A DNA stretch of 64,000 bases, from contig DAOSDL010000025.1 of assembly GCA_035362335.1 (NCBI GenBank), positions 1-64,000 of the forward strand, given 5' to 3'. Shown piece after piece: positions 34,424-43,969 of this stretch. The position numbers and the translations under genes were made by a program. Source of the stretch: JAOSJT01 sp035362335 (GTDB taxonomy: Bacteria; Bacteroidota; Ignavibacteria; SZUA-365). Below the pieces are notes generated by a model. It saw only the letters and a list, made by a program, of their open reading frames with translations, was not told the origin of the DNA and did not search any database. Within the stretch, counting starts at the first letter, position 1. Every line of letters begins with the position of its first letter.

Positions 34424-35449
34424 TCAACTCGCCTCCCCCTCCTCACCGCGCACCTTCCGGCACAGTGCTTCGGATACGCGCGCGGCTGTTTCCGCGAGGT
34501 CGCTGCCTTCGACGCGGGCACCGGCGGCGAGTCGATGGCCCCCGCCGCCAAAGCGTGCAGCCACATCGTTCACATCGTGCAAACCGCGCGAGCGGAAACT
34601 GATTTTTATCGCGTCGGGCAACTCGGTCAACAGCGCGGTCACCTCCACACCCTTGATGCCGAGTCCGTAATTCACCATGTTCTCCACATCCTCCACGGTG
34701 CTGCCGGTGTCCTCGAACATCGCGCGCGTCACGGTCAACAGTGTCACGCGGCCTTCGCATTCGCTGCGAATGCCCGCGAGTATGAGACCGAGCAACGTGC
34801 TGCGCCCGAGGGGATATTCGTCGTACACCTGCCGATGCACGCGCATGGGATCCACTCCTGCTTCCAGCAATACGGCGGCCATGCGATGCACCTCGGGCGT
34901 GGTGCGCTCGAAACGGAAGGATCCGCTGTCGGTCACCAGTCCCACATACAGCGGCACCGCGAGAGCGCTGTCCAAAGGCAGCGCTGCTTCCATCACCAAA
35001 CGGAATACAATCTGCGCGGTGGAACAGGCCTCGGTGTCGATGCAGGCATGCTCGGCGAAAGGCTGCGCGTCGAGATGATGATCGATGAGCAAACGCGGAG
35101 CGGGCGAAGCACTCACCGCGCGCTCCATGCGCCGCAAACGCGACGGGGCGTTGAAGTCGAGGCAGACAATCAATCCCGCCGTTTCCAGCAATGCATCATG
35201 CGCGTCCGCCTCGTAGCGCTCCAGCACGCCGTCCACGTCCATGAAGCGCAACACCTCGGGAGCGGCATCGGTGTTGATGATGCGCGCGGATACACCCAGA
35301 CGCCGGAGCAAACGATGCAGGGCGAGTTCGCTGCCGATGGCGTCGCCATCGGGCGTGACATGCGTCGTCAGCACCACCGTTCCACGCGCGCCGCGCAACA
35401 ATGCGAGCGTGTCCGCCGCGCCGATCCGTTGCATGGAACGCACACTCAT
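34424..35449 (-). CDS. DHH/DHHA1 phosphoesterase, NrnA-like
   Basis: 341 aa. The DHH domain has TTHVTPDGDAIGSELAL, VCLDFNAPS and the signature IDHHLDAQP. The C-terminal DHHA1 domain ends with RFGGGGHRLAAGARV. This order and length match NrnA-type proteins, which degrade nanoRNA and dephosphorylate 3'-phosphoadenosine 5'-phosphate. RecJ is longer and can be excluded. It overlaps the ABC exporter gene by 4 bp (ATGA), so translation is probably coupled. Confidence 0.93.
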   Translation of the reverse strand: MSVRSMQRIGAADTLALLRGARGTVVLTTHVTPDGDAIGSELALHRLLRRLGVSARIINTDAAPEVLRFMDVDGVLERYEADAHDALLETAGLIVCLDFNAPSRLRRMERAVSASPAPRLLIDHHLDAQPFAEHACIDTEACSTAQIVFRLVMEAALPLDSALAVPLYVGLVTDSGSFRFERTTPEVHRMAAVLLEAGVDPMRVHRQVYDEYPLGRSTLLGLILAGIRSECEGRVTLLTVTRAMFEDTGSTVEDVENMVNYGLGIKGVEVTALLTELPDAIKISFRSRGLHDVNDVAARFGGGGHRLAAGARVEGSDLAETAARVSEALCRKVRGEEGEAS

Positions 35450-37194
35450 TCGATTTCCTCCAATTCCTCGGCCAACAATTGCTTCTGATACAACGCGGCG
35501 TATTCGCCGTTCAGCGCCAGCAATTCTTCATGTGTGCCGCGCTCCGCGATGCCTCCATCACGCAACACAATGATGCGGTCGGCCAGCTTGATGGTGGAAA
35601 TGCGGTGACTGATGAGTATGCTCGTGCGCTCGGACATGACGTCGCGCAGTCTACGGAGTATTTCCTCTTCTGTGTGCGTATCCACGGCGGACAGGGCGTC
35701 GTCGAGAATGAGTATGGCGGGACGCCGCAGCACGGCGCGGGCGATGCTCACCCGCTGCTTCTGCCCGCCGGACAGGGTGATGCCTCGCTCTCCCAGCATG
35801 GTCTCGTACCCTTTGGGAAAATCCTTCACGTCCTTGGCCAACTGCGAAATATCCGAGGCCCGCAGCATGTCCGCTTCCTCCACGCCATCCACACCGTAGG
35901 CGATGTTGTTGCGCAATGTGTCGGAGAAGAGAAACGTCTCCTGCGTCACATAGCCGATGCTGGAGCGTAACGTGGCGAGCGGAATGCTGCGCACGTCGTG
36001 GCCGTCGATGGTCACGCGGCCCTGCGTGGTATCGAACACGCGCGGAATGAGGTTGATCAATGTGGATTTTCCCGCGCCGGTCGCACCGATGATGCCCAGC
36101 GTGCTTCCGGCGGGAATGTCCAGATCGATGGCGTGCAGCACCTCGGGACCGTTCTCCGTATAGGCGAAACTTGCGTGCTCGAAACGGATGTGCCCGCGCA
36201 GTCCTTCGATACCGGGGTCGGTGGCATCGTCATCCGCAATGTCGGGCTCGGTGCGCATCACGGCGTCGATGCGCTTCATGGACGCTGCCGCGCGCTGAAT
36301 CAGATTCACCACCCAGCCAATGGCCGCCATGGGCCAGATGAGCATGCCGAGGAAAATGATGAACTGGGTGAGATCACCGAGCGATAGCGTGCCCGCTATC
36401 ACTTCCCTGCCGCCCAGCCAGATCACCAGAATCACCGACAGGCCCACGAGCATGCCGATCATGGGCATGAACAATGCCTGCACGCGCATCATGCGCATGT
36501 TCAACGCGTAGTATTCCTCGCTCATACGATGAAATACCGAGGCCTCGTAGGCCTCGCGCAAGTACGCTTTCACCACGCGTATGCCGGAAATGCTCTCGGT
36601 GGCGCGCGTTGTGAGTGTGGCGTAATGCGCCTGAATGTCCTCGTAGCGCTTGTGTATTCTCGTGCCGAGCTTGTGTACCAGCCAGGAAAGAATTGGCAGC
36701 GGCACGAGCGCGAGCAATGTGAGCCAGGGATGCAGATTGATCATCATCGCGACGATGATGATGAAGCTGAATACGGTGTTGGCCGAGTACATCACGGCCG
36801 GCCCCACGAACATGCGAATCGCCGCGATGTCGTTGGTGGAATACGCCATCACATCGCCGGTACTGGTGCGCCCGAAAAACGTCTGCGACAGTCGCAGCAC
36901 ATGGCGGAAAAAATCATTGCGCACGTCGTACTCGATGCGACGCGACACCACGATGATGGTCTGCCGCGTGAGATACAGAAACACGCCGCTGATGGCCGAT
37001 ACGAGCAGAATCCACGCTGCGTACCCGAGCAGCGACGAGGTCTCGGGGTTCTCGCGCATTCCATCAATGGCCCTGCCTATAAGCACGGGCGCGATGACGC
37101 CGAACACGGTGCTCAACAGAATATGCACGATGCCCCAAATCATGGTCGATTTGTAGCGCACGAAATACGGCATCAACCTCCAGAGCGATTTCAT
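35446..37194 (-). CDS. ABC exporter, fused permease and ATPase (MsbA-like)
   Basis: 582 aa from ATG 37194; the frame stays open upstream to 38049, but that part lies inside the HAD gene. Six membrane segments fill residues 1-320. The nucleotide-binding domain has Walker A GATGAGKSTL, signature LSGGQKQR, Walker B ILILDDALSAVD and the H-loop SHR. It is a homodimeric half-exporter of the MsbA/LmrA type; lipids or drugs are possible cargo. The start overlaps the HAD stop as ATGA. Confidence 0.94.
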   Translation of the reverse strand: MKSLWRLMPYFVRYKSTMIWGIVHILLSTVFGVIAPVLIGRAIDGMRENPETSSLLGYAAWILLVSAISGVFLYLTRQTIIVVSRRIEYDVRNDFFRHVLRLSQTFFGRTSTGDVMAYSTNDIAAIRMFVGPAVMYSANTVFSFIIIVAMMINLHPWLTLLALVPLPILSWLVHKLGTRIHKRYEDIQAHYATLTTRATESISGIRVVKAYLREAYEASVFHRMSEEYYALNMRMMRVQALFMPMIGMLVGLSVILVIWLGGREVIAGTLSLGDLTQFIIFLGMLIWPMAAIGWVVNLIQRAAASMKRIDAVMRTEPDIADDDATDPGIEGLRGHIRFEHASFAYTENGPEVLHAIDLDIPAGSTLGIIGATGAGKSTLINLIPRVFDTTQGRVTIDGHDVRSIPLATLRSSIGYVTQETFLFSDTLRNNIAYGVDGVEEADMLRASDISQLAKDVKDFPKGYETMLGERGITLSGGQKQRVSIARAVLRRPAILILDDALSAVDTHTEEEILRRLRDVMSERTSILISHRISTIKLADRIIVLRDGGIAERGTHEELLALNGEYAALYQKQLLAEELEEIE

Positions 37195-37976
37195 GCCTCT
37201 TGTCCTTTCGTCATCGTGGCGGATGCGCCATCGGCATCCCAGTCGTTGATAATGCTCTCGATTTCGAACCAGTCGTGCGCCACCGCATGCGCCCGCGTGT
37301 TCTCGCTCGGTTGCTCGCCATGGTAGCGTCCCGTCGGATCGCCGCGAAACAACACCGCCCGCATACCCGCATCCACAGCGCCCGCAATGTCCGTGCGCTC
37401 GATGTCGCCGATATGCACGGCCCGTGCCGCATCGGCCTCGACCAAGCGCAGGGCCGTGGCATAGGCCAACGGATGCGGCTTCGATACGCCGGTGACATCG
37501 GAGAACACCATGCCGCGAAAATACGACGCCACACCGTGCCTCTCCAGCACTTGCCGCAGGACGCGTCCGGGCGACATGGCGGTGTCGGAAATCAGTGCGA
37601 GTCGATAGCGCTGCGCCAGTCGCGGCAGCACCTGCTCCACTCCCGGCAACAGCGCAGGCATGCCCGCGAGTATGCTGTCCTCCACCGCCTCGGTCACACG
37701 CCGATGCTGCTTCTCGGGCATGCGCACTCCGAGATGCTCCCACATCACCTGCATGCAGGCGGAGGCGTCCATCGTGCGCTGCTCGCCATACCAACGCCGT
37801 TCGAATTTCGCGTACGACACCTCGAAGGCCTCGCGTACCGCGGCTTCGTCGAACTCCGCACCGATGTCGTCGAAGGCCTCGCGAATGGCGGCATTGCGCG
37901 CCGCACGCCGCGCCGGACCTCCGGTGGAGTCCACAAGGGTGTTCCAGAAATCTATGGTGATGGCCTCTATGCTCAT
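37191..37976 (-). CDS. HAD-like hydrolase
   Basis: 261 aa from the preferred ATG 37976 (MSIEAITIDFWNTL); an ATG at 38030 adds 18 residues. Motif I is DFWNTL, so the first Asp is kept but the usual second Asp is Trp, as in one known HAD subset. Motif II is LISDTAMSPG; the end shows VHIGDIERTDIAGAVDAGM. A helical cap lies between. The substrate is unknown. It sits in a chain of overlapping genes leading to the exporter and NrnA. Confidence 0.85.
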   Translation of the reverse strand: MSIEAITIDFWNTLVDSTGGPARRAARNAAIREAFDDIGAEFDEAAVREAFEVSYAKFERRWYGEQRTMDASACMQVMWEHLGVRMPEKQHRRVTEAVEDSILAGMPALLPGVEQVLPRLAQRYRLALISDTAMSPGRVLRQVLERHGVASYFRGMVFSDVTGVSKPHPLAYATALRLVEADAARAVHIGDIERTDIAGAVDAGMRAVLFRGDPTGRYHGEQPSENTRAHAVAHDWFEIESIINDWDADGASATMTKGQEA

Positions 37977-38053
37977 GCTTGTGTGTGCCTGCTTGATAAT
38001 CCCGTTGCGTTGCGAAACAACCGCATTCATTCACAACACCGATCCGCAAGGAA

Positions 38054-38082
38054 AAGCTCCTCCGCGCGTGGCGAAGGAGCTT
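38054..38082 (-). terminator. serS terminator
   Basis: On the minus strand AAGCTCCT and AGGAGCTT pair and the stem extends partly inward, followed by TTCCTT. It starts 20 bp after the serS stop. Confidence 0.7.
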
Positions 38083-38101
38083 GAACGCTGAGCGCCTCGC
38101 C

Positions 38102-39391
38102 TCAATCGATCAGGGCGAAGCCGGTGTAGGGCTGCAACACCTTCGGCACGACGATGCTGCCTTCGGGCGTCTGACAATTTTCCATCAACGCCACCATGAG
38201 GCGCGAGGTGGCGAGTCCCGAACCGTTCAAGGTATGGACGAATTCGGGCTTGCTTTTCTGGCCTTCGGGACGCCAGCGGATGTTGGCCCTGCGCGCCTGG
38301 AAATCCTCGAAATTGCTGCACGAGGAGGCCTCGAGCCAGGAGCGCTCGGCAGGCGACCACACCTCGATATCGTAGGTACGCGCCGAGGCGAAGGACGTGT
38401 CGCCCGTGCACAGCTGCAGCACGCGATACGGGATTTCGAGTTTGCGGAGAATATTCTCCACGTTTCCGACAAGCGCCTCCAGTTCCTCGTACGAGGTGGC
38501 GGCGGAAACGAATTTCACCAGTTCCACCTTGTTGAACTGATGCACGCGCAAGAAGCCCTTGGTCTGTTTTCCGTAGGAACCCGCCTCGCGGCGGAAGCAA
38601 GCCGAGTAGCCGCAGTAATACGCGGGCACGTCCTCGGGACCGAGAATCTCGTCGCGGTACATGTTCGTGATGGGCACCTCGGCGGTGGGAATCAGGTACA
38701 GATCGTCGTCGGCGCAGCGGTACATGTCCTCGGCCATTTTCGGAAGCTGGCCCGTTCCGCGCATCGAATCGGTGTTCACGACGAAGGGCGGAAACACTTC
38801 GCGATAGCCATGCTCGCGCAAATGCGTGTCGATCATGAAATTGATCAGCGCCCGCTCGAGCGTGGCGCCGCGTCCGGTGTACAGCGGAAAACCGCTGCCG
38901 CTGAGTTTGGCCCCGCGGTCGAAGTCCAGCATGCCGAGCTTGCGCCCCAGTTCGATGTGATCCAGCAGCGTCCAGTCGGGCTGCTCACGCAGCACCGCGG
39001 TGTGCTCGGGTATCCACTCGCGCACCATCACATTGTCGGCCGAACTGCGTCCCACCGGCACGTCGGGATGGCACATGTTGGGCAGATACAGCAGCGCGTT
39101 CTCCAAAGCGGACTCCACGCCGCGCAAATCCTCGTCGAGCGCCTTGATCTGATCCGAAACGATTTTCATCTCGGCGATTTTGTCATCGGCATTGATCTTG
39201 TCCTTTTTCAGCCGCGCGATCTCCTCGCTCACGGTGTTGCGCGTGCTCTTGAGTTGCTCCACCTCCGTGATGATGTCGCGGCGGCGGCGGTCGAGTTGCA
39301 GCACGGCGTCGAGGTCGCCTTTTTCGTTCTTGTTCGCTATGCCCTGGCGGATCAGCTCGGGCTGTTCGCGGATGCGTTTGATGTCGAGCAT
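38102..39391 (-). CDS. serS: Seryl-tRNA synthetase
   Basis: 429 aa, the normal length. Residues 1-110 form the long antiparallel coiled-coil arm that holds the tRNA extra arm. The class II core follows with ALINFMIDTHLREHGYRE (motif 1 region), CFRREAGSYGKQTKGFLRVHQF (motif 2, split here only by description) and SSCSNFEDFQARR and NGSGLATSRLM (motif 3). The start MLDIKRIREQPEL is typical. Preceded by rfbD with a short gap of 22 bp. Confidence 0.97.
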   Translation of the reverse strand: MLDIKRIREQPELIRQGIANKNEKGDLDAVLQLDRRRRDIITEVEQLKSTRNTVSEEIARLKKDKINADDKIAEMKIVSDQIKALDEDLRGVESALENALLYLPNMCHPDVPVGRSSADNVMVREWIPEHTAVLREQPDWTLLDHIELGRKLGMLDFDRGAKLSGSGFPLYTGRGATLERALINFMIDTHLREHGYREVFPPFVVNTDSMRGTGQLPKMAEDMYRCADDDLYLIPTAEVPITNMYRDEILGPEDVPAYYCGYSACFRREAGSYGKQTKGFLRVHQFNKVELVKFVSAATSYEELEALVGNVENILRKLEIPYRVLQLCTGDTSFASARTYDIEVWSPAERSWLEASSCSNFEDFQARRANIRWRPEGQKSKPEFVHTLNGSGLATSRLMVALMENCQTPEGSIVVPKVLQPYTGFALID

Positions 39392-39413
39392 GAGTGCTAT
39401 GATCTCCGTGTGA

Positions 39414-40355
39414 TTAACCGAATCGGGGATCCGAGAGTAAATCCGTATGCTGCGCGCCCTCCCGGATTTGGTAGCGCAGACGCTCGAGGCCCTGGCGCAC
39501 GGTGGAAAGTCTCCGTCCCGCCACCGCCTCGAATTTCAGTGTGATAAAGGTGCTGTCGGCAGGGCGATTCGCCGACTGACCGATTTCCAGCGAGGTGGTG
39601 GGTGCGAGCAGACCGGTCTCGAAGCCGAACACCCGCGCGATTTCCTGTGCGAAGGCATAACGCGACAGGGCTTCGGGACCCGACACATGGTACACGCCCG
39701 TACAGCCGCGCTCCACAAGTGTCAGCAATGCGAAGGCGAGATCGTCGGCCAGTGTGGGATTTCCGATCTGATCATCCACAACCTTGAACGGCGTGCCGCG
39801 CTCGCATTGCTCGAGCACCCACGACACAAAATTCCTGCGCACCTCGTAGCCGGTGCCGTACAGCACCTGCGTGCGCGCAATCACCCCCTGCACCGGCGCG
39901 GTGAGCAACGCGTTCTCGGCGGCAAGCTTCGCCTTGCCGTAGTAGCTCAGCGGCGCGGGACGCGATTGCTCGTCATACGGTCCGCTCTTTCCATCGAACA
40001 CGTAATCGGTGGACACCTGCACAATGCGGCAGCCTTCGATACGTCGCGCCGCGATAATCAAATGTTTCAGCCCGTCCACATTGATGCGCCAGGCATGCAC
40101 GCGGTCGGTTTCACATGCGTCCACATCGGTCATGGCGGCGGTGTTGATGATCACGTCGGGACGCCAGGCGGCGAGCAGGCTCTTCACATCCTGCAGGCGC
40201 GTGATGTCGAGCTGCTGATAGTCGAAACGACTGTTGATGAAAAAGGTCTTCGGTGCGAGATCGGTGAGGAGAATCTCGTCGCCGGTTTCACCGGCCAATG
40301 CCAGCGCGACCTTCTGCCCCAGCAAGCCGTGGGCGCCTGTCACGAGATATCTCAT
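39414..40355 (-). CDS. rfbD: dTDP-4-dehydrorhamnose reductase-like protein
   Basis: 313 aa from ATG 40355; the upstream in-frame extension lies inside the kinase gene. An extended SDR: GAHGLLGQKV nucleotide-binding loop, NTAAMTDVDACE, STDYVFDG and the catalytic YGKAK (YxxxK). It resembles RmlD, which makes dTDP-L-rhamnose, though no rmlA-C gene is nearby, so another sugar-nucleotide or dTDP substrate is possible. Start overlaps the kinase stop (ATGA). Confidence 0.87.
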   Translation of the reverse strand: MRYLVTGAHGLLGQKVALALAGETGDEILLTDLAPKTFFINSRFDYQQLDITRLQDVKSLLAAWRPDVIINTAAMTDVDACETDRVHAWRINVDGLKHLIIAARRIEGCRIVQVSTDYVFDGKSGPYDEQSRPAPLSYYGKAKLAAENALLTAPVQGVIARTQVLYGTGYEVRRNFVSWVLEQCERGTPFKVVDDQIGNPTLADDLAFALLTLVERGCTGVYHVSGPEALSRYAFAQEIARVFGFETGLLAPTTSLEIGQSANRPADSTFITLKFEAVAGRRLSTVRQGLERLRYQIREGAQHTDLLSDPRFG

Positions 40356-41248
40356 GCGGCAACTCCGAGATGGTGGCGCAAACGCTCCATGCCGCGCGAT
40401 CCCGGAATGGATACCACAAAGGCCGCCGCGCGTGCCGCCCGTTCCGCGGCTACCGCCGTCGCCTCGCCGTGCGCGAGCCCCCAGGCGAATACACTGCCGA
40501 AGGCGTCGCCGCAACCGGTGGGATCGACGATGGCCGGCGCCGCGACGGGAGCGACATGCAGTGCGGTGCCGTCGGGGTCGTATACATCCGCGCCCGCTTC
40601 GGCACGCGTGATGACGAGTCGCGTCTGCGGCGCTTCCTGGAAAAATGTCTCTCGCGCGCGCTGCTCGTCGCCGTCGTTCATCAATGCGGTGAATTCGCGC
40701 TCATTGCATTGGAGAATGTCCGCCGCGTTGGCCCAGCGCGCACGGTCCGCCGCGGGCGAGGGTTCGCGCCGACCATCGCGATGCACGCGATAGGCGATCA
40801 TGTGCGCATCGATGTACACGAGGCGGCCCGGGCCGCGCAGCAGCGCCGCGTGCTCGACGGTGAGGTCGTGTCCTGTCATCATGTTGAGATACACCAGCCG
40901 CGCCGTGGGCAGCAGGGGCTCGAGCCATTCGGGAGCGATCGATCCGAGACTGCGCACGAGTTGCGTGTTGTAAGACGAAGCAGAGTCGTGAAAGAGGCGG
41001 ACGCGGGTGTTGGCTTCGGGTACTTCCCTGCACGAGGAAATGTCGATGTTCGCATGCAGCGCGGCGAGCCGCCGCACTTCATCCGCAGCATCCGCGCCGT
41101 AGGGAAACACCGGCACAATGCGATCATCCGCGCCCACCGCGGCAAAGGCGCTCAGCGGAAAGGTGATGCCGCCCGCGCTCTCGTACACGCTGCCATCGAG
41201 GGCGTGGATTTCATCGAGTACCAGATGTCCGAGTACGAGAATGTTCAT
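40352..41248 (-). CDS. PfkB family sugar kinase
   Basis: 298 aa. N-terminal VLGHLVLDEIH and a GGI(T)FPLSAFAAVGAD block, and the C-terminal active site DPTGCGDAFGSVFA with the catalytic Asp. This is the ribokinase/PfkB fold; the sugar cannot be read. It overlaps both neighbours (ATGA at each end), so it is likely made with MlaD and RfbD. That hints at a cell-envelope role but is only context. Confidence 0.9.
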   Translation of the reverse strand: MNILVLGHLVLDEIHALDGSVYESAGGITFPLSAFAAVGADDRIVPVFPYGADAADEVRRLAALHANIDISSCREVPEANTRVRLFHDSASSYNTQLVRSLGSIAPEWLEPLLPTARLVYLNMMTGHDLTVEHAALLRGPGRLVYIDAHMIAYRVHRDGRREPSPAADRARWANAADILQCNEREFTALMNDGDEQRARETFFQEAPQTRLVITRAEAGADVYDPDGTALHVAPVAAPAIVDPTGCGDAFGSVFAWGLAHGEATAVAAERAARAAAFVVSIPGSRGMERLRHHLGVAA

Positions 41249-42306
41249 CGTCCCGGCTTCATGCCGACTTCCTCCTCGCGCTTGCGCAACTGCTGTTCGC
41301 GCTGTTCGAGTTCGCGCAGCTTGCGTTGCAGTTCAAGCATGCGGCGATTGTAGGAGGATTGCATCGGTTCTTCGTTTTCAAATTCCTCGCCGGCAAACAC
41401 GCGGCCGAACAGCCAGTGCTCGCGCATCGCATGAATACCGCGCGCCGCTTGCGAGGCCGCGTTGCTGGCATCGTAGCTCACGTCGGTCAATGCGGTGAGC
41501 AGCGTGACCAGTGTGTCGTACAATTCGCGATCCTTGAGCAGCGCACCCACTGTGCCGCGTCCGTTGTGCATATCCTCGACGATCAACGCGGTGCTGTTGG
41601 TGAGGCGGCTGGTGTTCATCAGCGCCGTGTCGGCGCGCAGCGCTATGCGGTCCACCACAGTGATGGTGCCGCGCAGCAGTTGCGAGAGATTGTCGAGCTG
41701 CTGATTGGTTTTCTTCAATCCGGTCTGCGTTTCCGAGGAGATGGCAATCAGACTGTTGTACAGTTCATCATCGGTGAACAACCGACCCACCGTGCCCTTG
41801 CCCTCGTTGATCGAGCGCAGCAGACGATTGAGTTCCGCGGTGACCATGCGCGCGGTATCGGTGATGGCGGTTACATTTTCCGTGAGTCCGCCAAGGGCGA
41901 ACGGCGGTATGCCCTCGATGTAGCCGTAATCCGCTATGGCCGAGGCCTTGGCCGATCCTATGGAGAGATTGATGTACTTGTTGCCCACCAATCCTTCCTG
42001 CTTGATCTCGGCCTTGGAATCGCTTTTGATGAATTTGCGAATGTCGGTGTCAAGGCGCAGCAGCAGCCGCACGGAATCAGCGGATTCGGTGAGTGTGATG
42101 CTGGACACCGTGCCGATGTTGTAGCCCGACAGCACCACGTAGGCACCGGGCTTGACGCCCTCGGCGGTGGAAAAATTCACCTGCACGTAAAACACCGAAC
42201 TGAAGAGCTGGCTTTTTTCACCGATGAAAAAAATCCCGATGCTGAAAGCGAGCATGCCGATGAATATGAGAAATCCTACGCGAGCGCGTGAGAGTGTGGT
42301 TTTCAT
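41245..42306 (-). CDS. mlaD: MCE-domain lipid-transport protein MlaD
   Basis: 353 aa from ATG 42306, joined to the mlaF stop as TGATG. One N-terminal membrane helix (about 8-30) is followed by an MCE domain (about 40-120) with GVKPGAYVVLSGYNIGTV and EGLVGNKYINLSIG. A long helical region follows, ending in a charged coiled coil rich in Glu, Gln and Arg. MlaD forms the periplasmic hexamer of the Mla system, which moves phospholipids between the membranes. Confidence 0.92.
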   Translation of the reverse strand: MKTTLSRARVGFLIFIGMLAFSIGIFFIGEKSQLFSSVFYVQVNFSTAEGVKPGAYVVLSGYNIGTVSSITLTESADSVRLLLRLDTDIRKFIKSDSKAEIKQEGLVGNKYINLSIGSAKASAIADYGYIEGIPPFALGGLTENVTAITDTARMVTAELNRLLRSINEGKGTVGRLFTDDELYNSLIAISSETQTGLKKTNQQLDNLSQLLRGTITVVDRIALRADTALMNTSRLTNSTALIVEDMHNGRGTVGALLKDRELYDTLVTLLTALTDVSYDASNAASQAARGIHAMREHWLFGRVFAGEEFENEEPMQSSYNRRMLELQRKLRELEQREQQLRKREEEVGMKPGR

Positions 42307-43052
42307 CAGAGCACCAGTTTGAAAAAGGCACGGATGGTGGGATCGTCGGAACGTCGCAGGTCTTCGAAACTTCCACTGTGCTGGAACACGCCGTCCTCGA
42401 GTATGTAAATGCGATTCGCGATGAGTTGCGCGCATTCGATGTCATGCGTCACCGTGATGGAGGTGATGCCGAACTGCTCCTCGAGACTGAGGATGAGTTC
42501 GCTGATCTCGCGCGCGGTGATGGGGTCGAGTCCCGCCGTGGGTTCGTCGTACAGCACGAGCGTGGGCTTTTTGATAATGGCGCGGGCGAGACCGATGCGC
42601 TTCTTCATGCCGCCGCTGAGTTCGGCGGGCATTTTGTCCACCGCGTCCTCCAGGCCCACGAGTTCGAGTTGCTGCATCACCGCGTCGGTGATTTCGGACT
42701 CGCTCATCGTGGTATGCTTGCGCAAGGGAAACTCCAGATTCTCGCGCACGGTCAGCGAGTCGTACAACGCGGCGTACTGAAACACATAGCCGATGTGCGT
42801 GCGGATGGCGTTCAGTTCCTTCGTCTTCATGCCGATCACCTGCTCGCCCATCACATGAATGCTGCCGCGTTCGGGACGCAGCAGCCCCACGATGCTCTTG
42901 AGCAACACGCTCTTCCCTATTCCGCTGCGGCCGAGAATAACGTCGCTCGATCCCTTGTGCACGCGCATGGATACACCTTTCAGCACCTGATGGTCGCCGA
43001 AGGCCTTCCACACGTCCTGCACATCAATGAGAATGCTGTTGCCGTCACTCAT
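42306..43052 (-). CDS. mlaF: Mla ABC transporter ATPase
   Basis: 248 aa from ATG 43052 (MSDGNSIL). Walker A GRSGIGKSVLL, Q-loop YVFQYAALYDSL, signature LSGGMKKRIGLARA, Walker B LVLYDEPTAGLD and an H-loop in VTHD. This form of signature is usual in MlaF/Ttg2A. It powers lipid movement with MlaE and MlaD. The start overlaps the mlaE stop by 4 bp. Confidence 0.95.
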   Translation of the reverse strand: MSDGNSILIDVQDVWKAFGDHQVLKGVSMRVHKGSSDVILGRSGIGKSVLLKSIVGLLRPERGSIHVMGEQVIGMKTKELNAIRTHIGYVFQYAALYDSLTVRENLEFPLRKHTTMSESEITDAVMQQLELVGLEDAVDKMPAELSGGMKKRIGLARAIIKKPTLVLYDEPTAGLDPITAREISELILSLEEQFGITSITVTHDIECAQLIANRIYILEDGVFQHSGSFEDLRRSDDPTIRAFFKLVL

Positions 43053-43852
43053 ACGCCGGTCCCGAGGAACAGGAAGGTGAGCTGAATGATCACCATGTCG
43101 AGGAAGATGATGTTGAGCGAGGCGAGCACCACGGCCGAGGTTGCCGCGCGACCCACGCCTTCGGTGCCGCGCGAGGTGTTGAAGCCCTGATACGCACCGA
43201 TCACGCCGATGATGTAGCCGAAGGCCACCGTCTTCCCCACGCCGGGGAGGATATCGTAAAAGCGCAAGGATTGAATCACTTCGGTGAAATACAATTGAAA
43301 GCTGGAATTCATTGCGATCCATTCCGCAACGAAGCCGCCGAAAATCGCCAGGAAATCCACATACGCTGTGAGCAGCGGCAACATGATCGAACAGGCGATC
43401 ACCCGCGTCACCACGAGGTAATTGAACGGATCCACCGCCGACACCTCGAGCGCGTCGATCTGTTCAGTGACCTTCATCGATCCGAGTTCCGCGCCGATAC
43501 CCGAACTCACGCGGCCAGCCACGATCAACGCCGTGATCACCGGGCCGAGTTCGCGCACGATGGTGAGCGCGATCATCGCCGGAAGAAAACCTCCGGCGCC
43601 GAAGCGATCAAGGGTGGGGCGGGATTGCAACGCGAGAATCAATCCCATGATCAGACCGACCACGGTGAGCAGCGGAATCGATTTTGCGCCGAGATCGTCG
43701 AGATGCTTGCGAATCTGCCCCAGTTCGATGGGCCTGCGGAACATGTACGGGAAGAACTTCAACCCGAACACCGTCACCCCGTACACTTCCTCCATCGTGT
43801 GGCGGAAGCGTGCCAGGGTGAATTGCAGATAGTTCTGTCCTCGAGGTTCCAT
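43049..43852 (-). CDS. mlaE: Mla ABC transporter permease
   Basis: 267 aa with five or six membrane segments. The family centre is visible: ALTIVRELGPVITALIVAGRVSSGIGAELG is shown here only in part as RELGPVITAL and GAELGSMKVTEQIDAL. It is the inner-membrane part of the Mla lipid transporter. First gene of the mlaE-mlaF-mlaD-pfkB-rfbD run, in which every junction overlaps. Confidence 0.95.
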   Translation of the reverse strand: MEPRGQNYLQFTLARFRHTMEEVYGVTVFGLKFFPYMFRRPIELGQIRKHLDDLGAKSIPLLTVVGLIMGLILALQSRPTLDRFGAGGFLPAMIALTIVRELGPVITALIVAGRVSSGIGAELGSMKVTEQIDALEVSAVDPFNYLVVTRVIACSIMLPLLTAYVDFLAIFGGFVAEWIAMNSSFQLYFTEVIQSLRFYDILPGVGKTVAFGYIIGVIGAYQGFNTSRGTEGVGRAATSAVVLASLNIIFLDMVIIQLTFLFLGTGV

Positions 43853-43969
43853 GCTATGGGCCAGTCAGGCGCTTTCGTTGAAATTACGCATCTTGAAAGC
43901 TATCGATTTGGGACTGGATTTGCAATGAGAACGAAAATGCATCGATGCAGCGGGTCGGCCGCATGGCAC

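Noticed and set aside
37195..38049. N-terminal extension of the ABC exporter frame
   Set aside because: This part overlaps the HAD gene in another frame, is Arg/Gly/His-rich and has no membrane segment; the ATG at 37194 gives a normal exporter.
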